64,000 nt of DNA from Pomacea canaliculata (GCF_003073045.1 NC_037593.1:983525-1047524), one strand, 5' to 3'; positions 36,011-60,130 are shown, counted from the stretch's first letter. The notes: generated by a model from the sequence alone, not told the origin. Numbers and translations are program-made.

Positions 36011-39000
36011 ATGAGTACTGATACAACAAACAACACCCCGTCTTCAAATGGAGAGGGGTCGACGACAGAAGATTCTGCAGGAACCTATGAATGTAATATT
36101 TGTCTTGAAACAGCGAACGACCCAGTTGTCAGCATGTGCGGACATTTGTTTTGGTATGTGTGTGCGTAGATTGAGCAGAGAGTAGTTCGGTCGGTGGTAG
36201 TAGTAGAGAATGTTGCTAGCACAGGCCATGCTATCCTATTCTCTTATTTTTTCTGAATGATTCAATCCAATTCAATGCAATATAGCAGTCGTGTGTGCTT
36301 TGTTTTGCTGAGAAATAGAACATACTAGAATGTTTAAGAAATCAGCGAAGTCGAATACATGGATTGTCATCGGATTTAAGATCAAAACTTTACCCTGGGG
36401 TAAAATCTTTAATGAAAAATAGTACAGTGTATGCGCTAAGTACAGTTGATTTTTTTCACACAGCAATAGACTGGTGTAGTTATTTTCCTATTCCACTACA
36501 TAATACAACCAATGCAAATCTGTGCATATGGCTAAAAATGCCCCCATGACTTATAACCAATAAATAAAGTGTGAACCTAGTGTGAACAGGAGAGATGACT
36601 TGGAACACTAGATTTACGTAGTACTGAAGTATTAGACTTTTACTTTTTGCAAATTAGGGCATACTAATCAAGGAAAAATAAAGACTGCATTCGGACAAAA
36701 TGCTCATATCTATATATTACATTTATATGCTTTTTTAAATTGTTAACTTCATTTGAGCATACTCTTTGTGTTAAATATTGGTACACATGCTGAACACAAG
36801 TATGTTCGCCTGTCCATCACTGGTGCTAATGTTTGTGTCACTCCAGTCCTTTTGTCCTTTTGTTGTTAAGTTTATACATCATCAGAATCATTCATTTTTA
36901 TTTAACATAAGAAACAAATATAGACCAATCTTCTTTTAGTTGGCCATGCTTGCACCAGTGGTTGGAAACAAGGCGGCAGAGACCGACATGCCCTGTGTGC
37001 AAGGCTGGAATAAGCAAAGACAAAGTGATCCCCATATATGGTCGAGGTAATCCAAATCCACAAGATCCAAGGTTGGTTCAGGAAATGATTAATCTTTTCT
37101 TAGTTTTCTTCTGTATCTTTCTCTCATTGAAAGAGAATTTTTTGTGGAGAAGGGGGGAGTGGTGATGGTGGTATTATTATCATTGTGCATGTATAGAACA
37201 AAATTTTAATGTGTAATAAAGAGTCACTTATTATTTCCTCTACGCCAGATTTTTTAGTAGAAATAATTTATATTTTATGCAGTCAAATGCAAGTTCACAT
37301 TTTCTGGTACCTCTGCTATTTTCATCCTCTCTTTCACCATTAACGGGCCACATTCTGATATACTATTTGTTTGTGTGTGTTTCTTTTTAAAGAGAAAAGT
37401 TGCCACCAAGACCACCAGGACAGAGATCTGAACCTGAAGGCTCGGGGGTTAGTGTTTCACCAACAACCATCTCTTGCTGTGCTTATGTGGTTACCTCATC
37501 CTTTTCCAGTTTTAAATGATAAGAGAGAAACTTAAAAGCCAGTTGAAAGCTCGTCATGGTGTTGTTTAGTAATCAAAAGTAGCTTGTAGATATGACTGAC
37601 AGATGCCCTAGACCAGTGGTTCTCAAAGTATTTGGACCCCGGACCACTTAAGTAAAAAATATGGCGGACCACCAAGGCCTAAAAATCAGTCTGTACTATG
37701 AATTTCAAATTTAAATTGCTGCATTTGTTTCATTACAATTCAAAACTAAATGTCCTTTTGTGACAGTAGTATAGTAATAAGTGGACATAAAACTACGTTA
37801 TTTGTAATTAAAATGTTAATGCGAGGAATGCATCACTTTTAACATCACTTTGCCGACATATGACAACTGTCAGCCGCAGACCACCTGACTTATGCACTTT
37901 GAGAACCACTGCCCTAGACCAAAGTAATGTTTCCTCTGTGTTTGGTGTGGTGAAGATGCACTCCTAGTCATGGCATCCACTTCACACTATGTATGAATGC
38001 ATGTGAATCAACATACAAGCCAGTTGAGAACATGCTAATGCTGGGAGTGTGCTGTGCAGGGAAAGAAAGACTGCTGGATAGTGTGTTACTGAAATTGCCA
38101 TAAAATCATAAATGGCAGTACAATCTAAAGCAGCATCAAATGAATAGCAGCTGTTGCAAACTGCTGAAATTTCTGCATTTGTTTCTAGGCTTTTCACAAC
38201 TTTGGATTTGGTGGTGATGGAGGTTTTCAGTTTTCCTTTGGAATAGGAGCTTTTCCTTTTGGCATCTTTGCCTCAGCATTCAACTTTAATGATGGAAGAC
38301 CTGCACCTCGTAAGTACATGGGGCAACATTTGTATCTATGTAGACTGATGTTTTCCACACATTAAAAAGTGCTCCTAAATGTGAGGCTAAACTAGCCATT
38401 CCGAGACATGTTGAAAGGTAAAGTCATGCAAGCCAAGCTCAAGGGGTTGCTTGTACATGTTTCTCAACTTTAAAATTGTTCAAAAGAAGCAAATTAAGAA
38501 ACATTATTAAAAATCACTTTTATACTAATTAGATGCATTGCTTGGATAAAACATTTTGTGTGAGATTCTAAATTTAAAACATCTCAAAGCTGTTCCAAAT
38601 CTGCCAAAATAGTGATATCCATTGTTTTCAGAGTTGGTTTCATAGAAAAACTTGTGTTTACAGGTAAATAAACAGGAAATTTCATGACAAAATAAAATTA
38701 CAAAGAATTGTTTGAGCAGTTTGGATTTCAATAACCCAATATGATAATAACTATTGAAGAGATTATGTTGACTACTAACACAAGTACAGATAGCTCTGAT
38801 ATAATGAATGTTCATCAATCTACTGTCTTGGATTAAAATTGTCAAATGTGACTTACATGTGATTGGTTTAAACTCTTTGGCATTTCCACGGTATTTACTA
38901 TGCTCACCAGCCAGATCTGCCACACATGCAAGTTAATTAATTAATAAAATTAATCAAACTTGAATTTGACAAGTAAACAATCCATCTAGTAGCTCTGCCT

Positions 39001-41022
39001 GCTGGTTATGGACTGGCTGATGCTGATGGCAGTGATATGTAGCAGAAGTGCAGCTTAAAATAGTTTGAAAACAATTTAAACAGCTCAGAAATTGTTATAC
39101 ACTGTTTTACGAATTTTCGCATAAAACTGCAAAGCCTAAAACTTTTTTTTAAAAGAAGTAAGCAAGTTTAAAGAACATGGGTATTTATCACTGTTAGAGA
39201 GGGCATTACTTAGTTTATCATTTATCTTAAAATTATATTTGTCAGTTTTGAATTAGTAAATTTGAATGTCTGAGATGCATTAAGTGCTAATTGGCTTTTT
39301 AGCCATGCATATTGTCCAAGCAAGGTTGTCTTGAGCAAATTATTCATGTTGTATTTCATGTATAGAGCTGCAAAGTTGATCCATTAAAAAAAAAAAAAAA
39401 CCTGACGAAAGTTAGTTGTAGTTCCTGTAGCCAAAATCACATTATCTGCATTTATTAATCCTGGCTACACTACAAATATATGATCAACTCATGCATAAGA
39501 CACATACGTGGATGAGAATGGCCAGACTGCTTGTTCCCAATTCACTGTGTCCATTTTTATATGAATACTTGTTGCTTGATGTCATGCTTGTATCTTGGTT
39601 TTACTATTTTTAGTGGTGATGTCTACTTTAAAGGTATACTCAAGGCTGTGGTGACAATCAAATGGTTAAAAATTATATTGAGTTACGATTGCAGTTAACG
39701 AGAGTAATGTAGAAGAAATAAATGATTCGTTTCTCACTTTATTACCACTTATTAGCATTATTTAGGTTACTGATATTTATAAAAATTGAAAAAATCCAGG
39801 TAAATCGACCCTTGTGTCCTTCCGCAGAGTAACCGTGATAGCTTCCCGAGACAGCAGAGAAACTTGCGTGTGACATAGAACCAAGACAGACAGGAAGTGT
39901 CGGTGATCATTGCTAGGATTTGAATTCATGATCAGTGGTGTCTCATTAGTTAATTTAGCTTTTAAAGTGAACTTTTCAAAGCATAGTTTTAAAAATTATA
40001 GAAAACAGTCTGTCTCATTTGGTAAGCAGTCTTGGTCATAGGTCATAAGGTCACGTGACGGAGAAGGAGACTTCGTCTTAGCAAATGAGTCCTGTGCAAT
40101 TTCTCTTATTAAACATAACATTCTACAAAACATTCAACTTTTTCCACATGAACAGACTCTAAAATAGACGAGATTCAAATTGGTCCCACTCTTTACGAGA
40201 TTCTAAGCAGTTTTATTTTGCCTTTTCAATCTCTTTAAGTAGGATGCACACAAATGAGCAAAGAAAGTATGGAGGCTTATTACCCATTGCAGCCATCTAT
40301 CAGTGCCTGTTGAAAATTCCTAATAAATTTTTGTGTGTGCACTTCTATGATACTTATGCAGTCACTATTTGCAGCTTATTGAATATTGAGAATGCAGTCT
40401 CATAATAGAAATAAAGAGGGGAAAGAAAGTTTACAGTAGCAAACGCAGTAATGCAAGATTGCCATGTGGGATTTGCAAATCAAATATCTACATATATAAA
40501 AAGTGAAAAAAAAAATCTGCTTTTTTTCTGGGGACTATGGACTGACCATTGGTTCAAGTGAAGGTAGACTTTAATGCAATACCCGTGTTTAGTTTTAGTT
40601 TATTCCTTGTTGCTCCCTTGAGGAGCATAGGGCCGCATCAGCACCTCACCAGCGGATCCGGTTTTGGGCAGCTCCCTTCAGCTGATCCCATGCGGTTCCG
40701 ATGTCCTGTGCCTCACTTTCTACTGTTCTTTTCCAAGTCTGACAATACCAGTGAGGCTTCAATTTCTTTTGAGTATGGGGAATCTGGGCGAGTTTGGGGG
40801 TCATCGGATGTTAACAGAATTATTGTGATCAGCAGTAGCAAAAAAAAAAAAAAATTTATCTGCAAAGTAATAAGATTCATGTAAGAAAAGATGAGTTGTA
40901 AATAAATGTAACTGTTTGTTGCAGCCCCCCAGGGTTCGCCACAAGAGGCAGAAGAACAGTTCTTGTCCAAAGTTTTCCTGTGGGTGGCCATCATTTTCAT
41001 CTTCTGGCTACTCATAGCATGA
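36011..41022 (+). CDS. RNF185: E3 ubiquitin-protein ligase RNF185/RNF5 type (complete, five exons)
   Basis: Membrane-anchored RING-finger ubiquitin ligase of the ER and outer mitochondrial membrane, acting in ER-associated degradation and mitophagy control in the characterised homologues. Exons: 36011-36153, 36940-37071, 37393-37447, 38189-38309 and 40925-41022, together 549 bp, 182 aa (human RNF185 is 192). The C3HC4 RING ligands are Cys28, Cys31, Cys43, His45, Cys48 (codon split by intron 1), Cys51, Cys65 and Cys68. Next come the family motif [14 protein letters not shown], a proline-rich linker ([13 protein letters not shown]) and a glycine/phenylalanine-rich hydrophobic segment ([13 protein letters not shown]). 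The protein ends in a C-terminal transmembrane helix, residues 163-182. An acidic Ser/Thr-rich N-terminus is typical. RNF185 is preferred over RNF5 on the [12 protein letters not shown] segment, but many invertebrates have a single gene ancestral to both. A hAT MITE lies in intron 3. Confidence 0.93.
37614..37911. mobile_element. hAT-type MITE, 298 bp
   Basis: Terminal inverted repeats CAGTGGTTCTCAAAG and CTTTGAGAACCACTG are flanked by the perfect 8-bp duplication CCCTAGAC (37606-37613 and 37912-37919). These are the hallmarks of the hAT superfamily (Charlie-like ends). No coding capacity. Lies in RNF185 intron 3. The intact duplication argues for a fairly recent insertion. Confidence 0.9.
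39623..40242. mobile_element. Possible MITE with short imperfect TIRs
   Basis: The ends CTACTTTAAAGGTAT and ATNTCTTTAAGTAG-like sequence are imperfect inverted repeats of about 12 bp, flanked by GATG on both sides. The interior is AT-rich and non-coding, in RNF185 intron 4. Weak evidence; chance is possible. Confidence 0.3.
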
Positions 41023-44000
41023 TTGTCAGGACAAGGGCAACAGAAAACCATTCATTTCTTTTCATACTTTTAGTCACGGTGCATAAGTCATTATACTTTC
41101 TTTACACATTGGTGTTTTCCTTTTTTTGTTGTCATGGTATGCCAGATGAAATGTAAGAAAGTAATCGCAGAAAAGCTTGTGTGAAGAATGTCTCCAGACA
41201 AGCACAGCCAGACTCTTTCCTGGTAATGTTACAGGCATGATGCATTCTTCTTCACACCAACAGAGACACTGAGTCCTGGTATTTGACACTGACACTGACT
41301 CTCTGGTACTGGACGCTCACAGTTGTCACTGAATTTACAGTGCTGTATGTGATGGTATGTCATCACGTGGTTGCCTCACCCCTTTCAAATAAGGGACCGA
41401 GTAGAAAGGGTTTCTTCATGCATTAAATACATGGATAACAGATCGTATATGTTGGTTATAAATTATGACTTGTAATTGGTGTTAAGAGTTTGAACTCATA
41501 AGAGTTTGTTTTATAACTTGGCTCCAGTTGGACGTTGTACAATTCTCAAAGTGTCACCATTGTAAATTCATGTTGCAGTAGTTGGAAAACACGACACATG
41601 TCCTAGAAAGTCAGGGTTACAGAAACCCCACCCTATATGATTCATTTGTTTGTGAGTGTGCATGTGTATATATAAGTATAAAAGAACAAAATACGTCTTT
41701 TAAATTACTTGTGAGGTTTCAGTTTGAAGTGGTTTGTGAGTGTCCCTTCAATCTCTTGTAAGAGTGAGATCTAGGTGAAGATGTTCTTGTGATGATGTTA
41801 TGATGCATTTGATGAGCTGCAATGTAGTTTTCAGCGATTGTGATCTGGAAATTTTGTGTGATTCTGGGCTTGCCTTATGGCATCCTGCTTGCAGTTATCA
41901 AGTTAGTAATTTAAATAGTAGTCCAGAAATCTGGTCATGTAAACTTAGCAAGAATTTTATACATAGAGTGAAAAGTTTTTATGCATATATTAAACAGAAG
42001 ATGAATTTGCATGGGATGTAACTTAAGGGAATATTGAAATAGTGGAACCTCTGGAATACAGTCCTCAACATTACCATTCTTCACATGCTCTGATGATTGT
42101 TCCTTTGATGTTGTTTAGACTGGACTATTCCAGTTACTTCCCACACCTGACTTAGAGTAATAACTTTATGTCCAGCAGCCTTCCAGACTACATAAACCAT
42201 GACAGTGACAGCTTCATGGTGCCAAAGCCAATTTTCCAAACTAAATAAACCATGGCATACATAACATGCTCAGCTTTGTAAAAAAATTGTAAATGCCACT
42301 TGATTTTCACAAAACTTGTCAACTGTCTCTTTCAGAGATGATTGCTTTTGAGCTTACCTTGGTTCTTGTCACAATCCTCCTGGTTGATTTGAATTTTTCT
42401 TTTGATCATTTTTTAAGGGTTTTGGCTATATGCGAGTTTCAGAACATGAGTAGCACTGCAGCTACATTGGAAAGCAAAATACTTTGAGATGACCTCACAC
42501 TGTTCAGTGAAGGTGGATTAAGGAGGGTCATCAGCTTATTATGACCTGTAGCAATGATGTGAGAGGACCTGCAGCCTTCAAGTATTGGGAGCTGAAGACC
42601 ATTAGGGTAATTTGATGAGGCAAAGTGGTCAACCCAGGACAGTGACAGTTGAAGGCTCACAGTGCAAGCCCTGTGCTCCAGGATCTTCTCTGTAGACATC
42701 AAACAGCAAGTTTCCCCAAGCCACTGCCTTTGCCACTGCAGTTTGGAGTAGTTGTTTTTAAAAATCAGTTCTTGATATTATGCATAAGGTTGATACTTTT
42801 TTATTACCGGGAAAACGAAGAAATTCAGAAAGTCAGAACAACCCAAGACTGCTTGCAGTTATTTGGGACACTTGTAAACATTTTCAGAGTTTGAAAGTTT
42901 ATGATGTGTGTTCTTGAATCATATGAATGGCAGTCACAAGAACAAGCTCCACATCTTAAGATCCCTTCCACAGAGAGAATTTTGCTTGATTTTTAAAAGC
43001 TTTGATTGAGTGCATTATTAAAGCAGTTGGCATCGCTGTGGTATCAAGGTTTTTAAGCTGGAAGATGTGCACTATAAAAATAATATTGTTGTGTGTAGGT
43101 ACCACTTGTCTGGGGTTTCCATGCTAGTTAAATTGAATTCTTCTTATACAGTTTGCTCTGACAGATGCAAAAGTCGTCTTAGCTACAGCTACATTAATAT
43201 GTTTGTATTGAATGAATTAAGCAATTCCAGAAAGCTGCACAAATGTGTACAACGTGCTCATAAGGTTCATTGAGCTACCTACATTAGCAAACACTTATAG
43301 GACTTTAAAATATTTGTGCATGTCTTTGTTCACAAGGATATAAGCAGCAGGTTTTGGTTATGTTACATAATCCAGAGAACAAAAATTGTACGTTTCATTC
43401 CAGTTTATTTATGGAAATATGATTTCTTTTTTGTAATTAATTTATGTCTAGAATTTATTTTTCAGCTCATCACCCACATCAGGTAAGGAGGTTTAGTTTA
43501 AACTATCACTTGTATTGCTGGGTGTCTGTCACTTGTATTACTAGGATCAATAGCATTTGTTGCTGAGTGGTTTCTTTCACTGCCGTGGTGTTAATAACAT
43601 TGTGCCAGGTATCAGTTGTAGGATATTGTGCAGATCATCTCATTTATTTCCAAGGTTCACTCATTTGTTCATGAAGCTTGCTTTTTTTTTTTTTTAAGTT
43701 ATGTGTAGGCATCTATTAGTTTGGATATTTTTATGTTCACAACTCAACTGTCAAGGCAACTGCATGTTGGCAAAACACTTGCCATCTGATTTTCACACAA
43801 CTGAATGATTGGAACTAGTTTTGCCTGTCATGAACCTCAGCAACAGACCAAACACTTGGCTGAAGAGGATCAGCAAGGGTCACCTGAGTCTGTTACTCTT
43901 CTTTATCCAGTTTGTATCTTGGCATCACATCACTGTCTGGCTTAAAAAGAAATTTATTGATCTATTCCTCAGCAAGTGGCATAGCATGATATCTGAAAAC

Positions 44001-44820
44001 ATTAAGAAATAGGGGATTTGTTTAGAATTTTACTGTCTAGTATAAATACACAGCAGAGACATTTACTGTGTGCAGTCATTTCTCTTATATAAAATTGTTT
44101 GCCCGCTGCCTTTAGTAGCATGCTGATGTATTTTGTTGGAATCACAATGGCTATAAAGTATTCAGAAGAGAACTTAAAATAGGTCTGTTTGTACAGCAGC
44201 TATTGTGCATTGCCAAACTTTGAGGCACTGTTCTTCAAAGGGTTTTATTTTAATGACTTCAAAACATTTTAACGGGAAATTTTTATCATGGCAACACAAG
44301 TCTAATGTTTCTAAAATGCTTAAGTTTCAGTCTGATACAGTTTTGATGGCATCGACAGTTTTGCTGTCAGATTGTGTCTTAAATGATTGGACACCATTTT
44401 GTTGTAGTGATTATTGCATCACTAATGAGGTGCAAGGAGTTATTTTTAAAATTGCATCAGAATGGAAACCAGGGGGAGATTATTACTTAATCTTATTTTT
44501 GAGACTTTGTGTCCTTCAGGGAAAAACTTGTAGACAGAATGTAAAACTACTATAAAGGTAAGAGAAGTGAGTACTTTTTAAAGATCAGCCTAAATTTGTT
44601 TTTTAAAATATCCAGTCCTTTGTTTGTTTAAAATATACAGTTTAAAATATAAAGAGGGTTAGAGAAACACAGCAAGAACGTCATGTGACATAATCTCCAT
44701 TGCAGCTTGTATATTGCATGTAATACAGACAGTAATTATGTTGTACATGTGTAAGTTGTACATGGGTCACGTACCACAGAAGTAAACTTTGTTGAATAAA
44801 ACCAGTCTTTTCTCTTTGAG
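41023..44820 (+). other. Probable long 3' UTR and flank of RNF185
   Basis: No coding block. T- and G-rich on the + strand. Poly(A) signals AATAAA at 42244-42249 and 44795-44800, the latter where the base composition changes, so the transcript may run nearly 3.8 kb past the stop codon. No repeat family recognised. Confidence 0.35.
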
Positions 44821-45119
44821 GTGATAGTGACGGTCAGCATGAGTGTAGCATGTTGTCTCTCACCATGACTTGACATGGTGTGGAAGTCAGTCTCCTACAG
44901 CAGATACACAGTACACCACTAGCTCGCCAACAGGCTTTGACTTACATGCTACATGTGAACTGTAGGCTAAGTGGTTAGCCATGTAGCTAGCCCGGTGAGG
45001 TCGCTGTTGTCAGCGCTGAATATGATCTTCCCACCTGCGAGGGGACAGTTGCTGATGTGCAGTTCACCGGACCTTGTGAGAACGTGTCGAGGGACTAGGA
45101 ATTCAAAGAATGCTGCATT

Positions 45120-45300
45120 GTGGGCACTCATCATGACGGGGTGGCTTGTCCCACACGCACCCACTCGTGTCTTCCAGTCATGATGAGTGCGTGTGCCACC
45201 CGTCATAGTGAGTGTGTGCCACCCGTCATGATGATTGCGTATATGTGTGTGTGTGTGCCACCCGTCATGATGATTGCCTATATGTGTGTGTGTGCCAGAC
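45120..45300. repeat. Short tandem and inverted repeats around GTCATGATGA
   Basis: The unit GCCACCCGTCATGATGATTG followed by a (TG)n tract occurs twice (about 45218-45295), with further partial copies before it. At 45127-45143 the same core is present in reverse orientation (CATCATGACGGGGTGGC), so a stem can form. Non-coding minisatellite. Confidence 0.6.
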
Positions 45301-46132
45301 GTGCGTTGATGCTCGAGTCCAGTTTGCTGTGCGTGCACAGGCTGCTGTCCTTCTTCATTAGGTGTCCGTTAACTCTTAGAGTTTGTGGCATTTCTGCACA
45401 GAACGTGTTTTTACAGATGGTACATTGTGAAGTGAGTATAATGCTTGAGTCGCCATTGTGTATGAGTGTGTGTACGTGCGTGCTCGCGCAGGTTGTGTTA
45501 TGCACGAGTGCATTTGGTGTGGTGTTGGGTTCAGTGGCATTGCTAAGAGCAATAGGTCAGAGGACACTAGCCGCATGATAGTGTCCGACCCGTCGTATGG
45601 GTGGCCGTGCGTCAGCCCGTGGAACGTCAGACGCCGAGCTGCTATCCTGGCGTCAGCGGGTGTGACGCCCTCGGACTTACAAACAAGCTCGTGACGCGCT
45701 GTGCGGACTGGGGGCGTGGCTGTCAGCCGGGTGTGGTCCCAGACACCCCTTGGTGCTCAGTCTTGGACCACCCGAGGAGGTGGGAGGTGAGCTGTTTGTC
45801 GTGCAGACCGGCGCCATGTTACGGTCACCTTGTCGAAACTCGGAGACAGACGTCTTAGGCATTATGTTTTATCAACGAGTTCAAAAAAATAATTCATGAC
45901 TTGTGATACACATCTCCGAGGGATCCTGGAAAGTCCCTGGTGAGTCTGCCATATGATGTTGATTGACAGTCCAGCTGCACTCTTCAGCATCGTCAGCCGA
46001 GAGGAAACACTTGCAGCTGACTGGTACTAACGGACTCGTTGGTGGACTCCTCGGGCATGGTGACCCCATGGCAATGACAACACCGCCACTGGGATGCCAA
46101 ACGTCACAAGAAGAGACTCGTAAGGTGAGAAA

Positions 46133-46201
46133 CAGGTAAGTCTCGCTACTATGCCACTTTTGCTCGGTCCCGGTAGGTGGCATAGTAGGGAGATTTGACT
46201 G
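46133..46201. mobile_element. 69-bp hairpin, possible residual MITE
   Basis: CTACTATGCCAC at 46146-46157 and GTGGCATAGTAG at 46177-46188 are perfect inverted repeats. With the imperfect outer bases (CAGGTAAGTCTCG against CAGTCAAATCTCC in reverse) each arm is about 25 bp, ending in CAG. It resembles the joined ends of a small TIR transposon, but no clean target duplication is present. Confidence 0.4.
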
Positions 46202-48146
46202 TACACGGTTACTTATGTATACGGGTGGCGGATTGAGCAGGGTGTAAACTCTACAACGCGATCAGTGGTTTATGAGTCGTCCTTCATTATCCATATACTT
46301 GTGTCTTCCTTCCAACTCTTGCCTGTCGCTAATGGAGTTATTTGAGGCATTCACAAAGCATGAACGGCCTCACATACAAACATCTATCATCCACACGGTG
46401 ACATACATGCAGGGAACCGGACTCAAGCAGGGCGATACGGTTGGTGGCCAGTTGTTGGCCTCATGCCTTGTTTACAACTTGTCTGTAGGTGTTGACAACA
46501 TCAAGTTTAATTCAGAGTAAGTTAGCTTGTTGTTATGTCTCGTAACCCCTGACCTCAAGTGATTTCCAAGCATTATTGTCAGTGTTTATTACCTTCAGTA
46601 ACCTGTCACTGTCATTATTGTCAACAGGTCTGTGTTATCAAAAGAAAAATCCCTGGGAAGTGACCAAACCAATATATCTTGCTTGTTTTGTTTATTTTTA
46701 ATCGTGTTCTATGAAGATTATCCTAAAACACCGCCAGTAGGACCGTTGACAGAGATCATCCCATTTTGTCTTGCTCTCTCTCTCTCTCCAGTCTGCTGTA
46801 TGCTCCACGTTTTAAAAAGGGAAAGTGTACAGGCCAGCTGTGAAATGAGAGAATAAATCAGTTTTTTTCGAGAGCCTCGGCAGTGGTTCGTGTGTCACAC
46901 CCAGGGGAGGAGCGGGGACACAGAAAGAACTGTTACCTGTCCACCGCCCACCTCAGTACCAAAGGTCTTTTGAATTTCAAAATAACAAGATGGCAGGTGA
47001 CTTTTGAGCACAGGCCAAGGACAGCCAGTTTCTCGCACTGTCCTGAAATACACGACCTACAATCCTGACGACGGTTACTTCTGTGCTTGGCATGATGGGA
47101 AATGTTCAACAAGGCACCCGTCAGCTTCGCTCCACTGACCTGATTCGCAAGACGGTTTGTCTGCCTGTACCTGATCTCATCCACAAACACCATCAGTGTC
47201 ATAGACTTGGTCTGTCACTGAGCTGGTAGCCTGGTACATCAACTCCAGTGGCACCGAACTCTGGCTCTTTAGTAAGGTTTTTCTAACAAATGCAAGATAA
47301 ACAAACTCACAAATAAATGCCGCTGGTTGTGGTGAAGGCTGTGAGGCGTGACAACTCCTGTCAAGTTTTAGTTTAGGATGAAAAGCAGCCAGGGAGTCAG
47401 TGCACTTCTTGTGACAGCCAAACATTGAGAGAAATGATCAGGCTTCACAACCTGTCTGTCTGAATACTTATGTTGTGCACATCTTGGGCTACCACGAAAG
47501 TAGCCAGCGCTAAATCTGACAAAAGTCATTGAGCTCATGTCCACTGGGACCACTTCCGGTAGAAGGCAATTAAAGTTGTCAACAACTCTTTACATGCACG
47601 CTCCTCTGGTATTGTTGTTTTTACACGTGACTGATTTTGACATCCTCTCGTCAGCAACTCTGTCTGATACAACTACACAGCCCTACCGACTATTCTCACA
47701 CCTGTATGTTCGCAGTTCTCTGTCGTATTTACACTGGCTGCATGGGTCGCTGGTCAAAATGTCGGCAAATGCTTGTCAACATCTCCAAGTACAAAGACGC
47801 CGCATAGGGCCATGGGATGTGTAGCAGCTGCACCCTCGGAGATGTATAGGTCCTAAGTAAGACTACAACTCCATGGAGCTGACTCCTGAGGTTCTCTGTT
47901 GGTGTATTTGTAGATGATGCCTGCAGATGACTTGTCGCACGGAGAGAGGTCAGCTTGATGTATCGGAAAGCCTTTCACGAGGTCATCAGGCGTCATCTTG
48001 CAAGTCCCGCTAACTGAAATATGTGTCGAGTATGCTGACCGGAAGTGTCTCCAGCTGCTGTTGAAGACTGCTCATCTGTCTTCTGTTTTCAAGTCGTTAG
48101 AAATCAAGGCAAGAACGGCTGTTCTATCTGTCGTCGGGTCCCCCAG

Positions 48147-58206
<10,060 letters not shown>

Positions 58207-60130
58207 TCTATATCATAAAGGCATAACCTTTTCTTGTAAAAAGATACGGGTGAGTGTGTGTGCTTGCAAGGTAAAGTGTAAGTGGTTTCTAATTCATTGT
58301 GTTTTACTTCCTGCAAATCAACATCAGTTTAAGTACCAAGATACACTTTTTACAGATTTTGCACAATTTCTCTCTGGTAAGTGTTGATGAGGCTGAAGCA
58401 GTTTACTCAGCTGCTACCCCACTGAGCACCACACCATAATCAAGCATGGTTATTGTTGAGGGCTTATTTTCACAAGGTATACCCAACCAACCTCCAATGG
58501 CTGAAGTTGAATATGCTTTATACTCTTAAACTGACAGCTGGTAAGCACATTGCCAATAAGTTTACCAGCAGCTGGTAATCTTGATATCAGTTACAAGGGT
58601 AACATCTTAAGAATAGCTAAGTTTCTCTGATTTTTCCTGACAGATAGTGGAATCAGTGGTGACTACAGACTTTTCCACTGTTCTGAGAAATAAAGGCTTT
58701 CACATATTTTAATTTAAAAATAGAATTTGTCATTTTGGATTTAAGCAGTTTGTGGTGGACAGCTGTGTTAGGTCTGATGAAAAGTTATTAATCACAGTAC
58801 CAAGAGTGAAAAACTTTAGTAACCCCAGGACATACATCTCATGTCACATGATCAGGGGCTATGGCCCTACGTGACCAGAGCAATGGCTCCATATGACCTG
58901 CTGGCTGCAGTTTCAACGAATGTAACCAGACTGGGCTGGAGACTTACACGAACAAGCTAGTGGCAGGTGACAGTGATGACCAAGTGGTTGGAAAGACTGG
59001 ACATGACGATTCAGCGACGTCTCAAGAATATCATTTTGTTCATTCCCATGACTGGCACTGACCAATGGTCCGCCCATACTGGCCATCAGGTAGATTGGAC
59101 AGCTGCACTTTCTAATAGTTTAACTGACTCTCATACTGACAGATCTGCTAATGGCTTTTATCTAACAAAGATGACCACAAATTGCTGCCATTGCTTAGTG
59201 TTGGTGGAAGCTAGAAAAATGATCACACATCTTCCTACCTGATACCGTCCACCCTTACAAGGTAGACAGCATAAACTGATCTTGAAAGGTTAGTGCATTA
59301 ACCTTTGACTGATGAAAAAAACCTGTTAAAAAGAGATCCCAAGTTTTATATTTACTTATTGGCTTATCAAAATAGAACAAGAATTTTCTCCTCTACCTTC
59401 TGCATCAAAACACTGACACAATCACAAAAGCAGTGGTTGCAACACTTACGATAATCAGCAATCTCAATAGTTTTAACAAAACTCTGGGTAAGAAAGCAAA
59501 TGTTTTAACATTTTTGTGGACACTACCGTCATCTTAATAATAGACAAATAATAGACTGCAATCATTTCCATTTGTGCTTGACATGCACACCCATCTATGC
59601 ATTCTCTACAGTGCATGCATGATTCCTTCAGGTAGCTTTCATCCGAGGACTTACCCCTTGGCAGCACAGGAAGGACTCTGCAAAATGTTGCTTAGCAGGG
59701 TTTTCTTTCTTGTCAGACATCTTTCTTCATGCAGTTATGTCTGTATCAACATTTTAATGAACAGCTAAAATAACCATAATTGGATAGCTGCTGCTTATGA
59801 CTAAGCTCATATTAATTTTGTTAACTTTAAAAGCTATATCTTGATCATATTAACAATGCCAATTTCCTGCACATACTGCTAGAAGTTTTCCAACTGCACA
59901 ATCATGATCATCCTTTAATCATGCTGACTTTAAATGACCAGTCTCATCACTCAATGACACTGATCTTTCTATTGCACACATTGCTAACAATCTCTGCCAT
60001 TTTGCTAATGTCTGGGTTAAAGACAAAGGACTCACCCCTACTTGTTGGCTCTTTAGCCATCCACTCTTTCTTGATGTTTATAACCTGTCTCACTGCCATA
60101 CAGTCTAACTGCTAATGATAAGTCATTGTT
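58207..60130. other. Intergenic; no gene recognised
   Basis: AT-rich, probably beginning with the 3' UTR of the serine protease (AATAAA-like site near 58690). Open frames such as 58967-59242 and 59921-60115 have no family features. Confidence 0.35.

Larger units (their letters stand above)
44821..48146. other. Intergenic region before the mosaic serine protease
   Basis: Mixed composition, richer in GC between about 45580 and 45830. It contains the 45.1-kb inverted/tandem repeat and a 69-bp hairpin at 46133. Open frames here, for example 45120-45578, show no family features and cross simple repeats. Promoter elements for the gene starting at 48147 were not recognised. Confidence 0.35.

Noticed and set aside
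40549-41051. Alternative frames over the last RNF185 exon
   Set aside because: Shadows of intron 4 and exon 5; the RNF185 frame explains the conserved sequence.
45120-45578. 152-aa + frame rich in Cys, Val and Met
   Set aside because: It reads across TG repeats and the minisatellite; repetitive translation only.
58967-59242. 91-aa + frame downstream of the protease
   Set aside because: No domain likeness and no splice link to the MAM exons; the protease has its own stop at 58204-58206.
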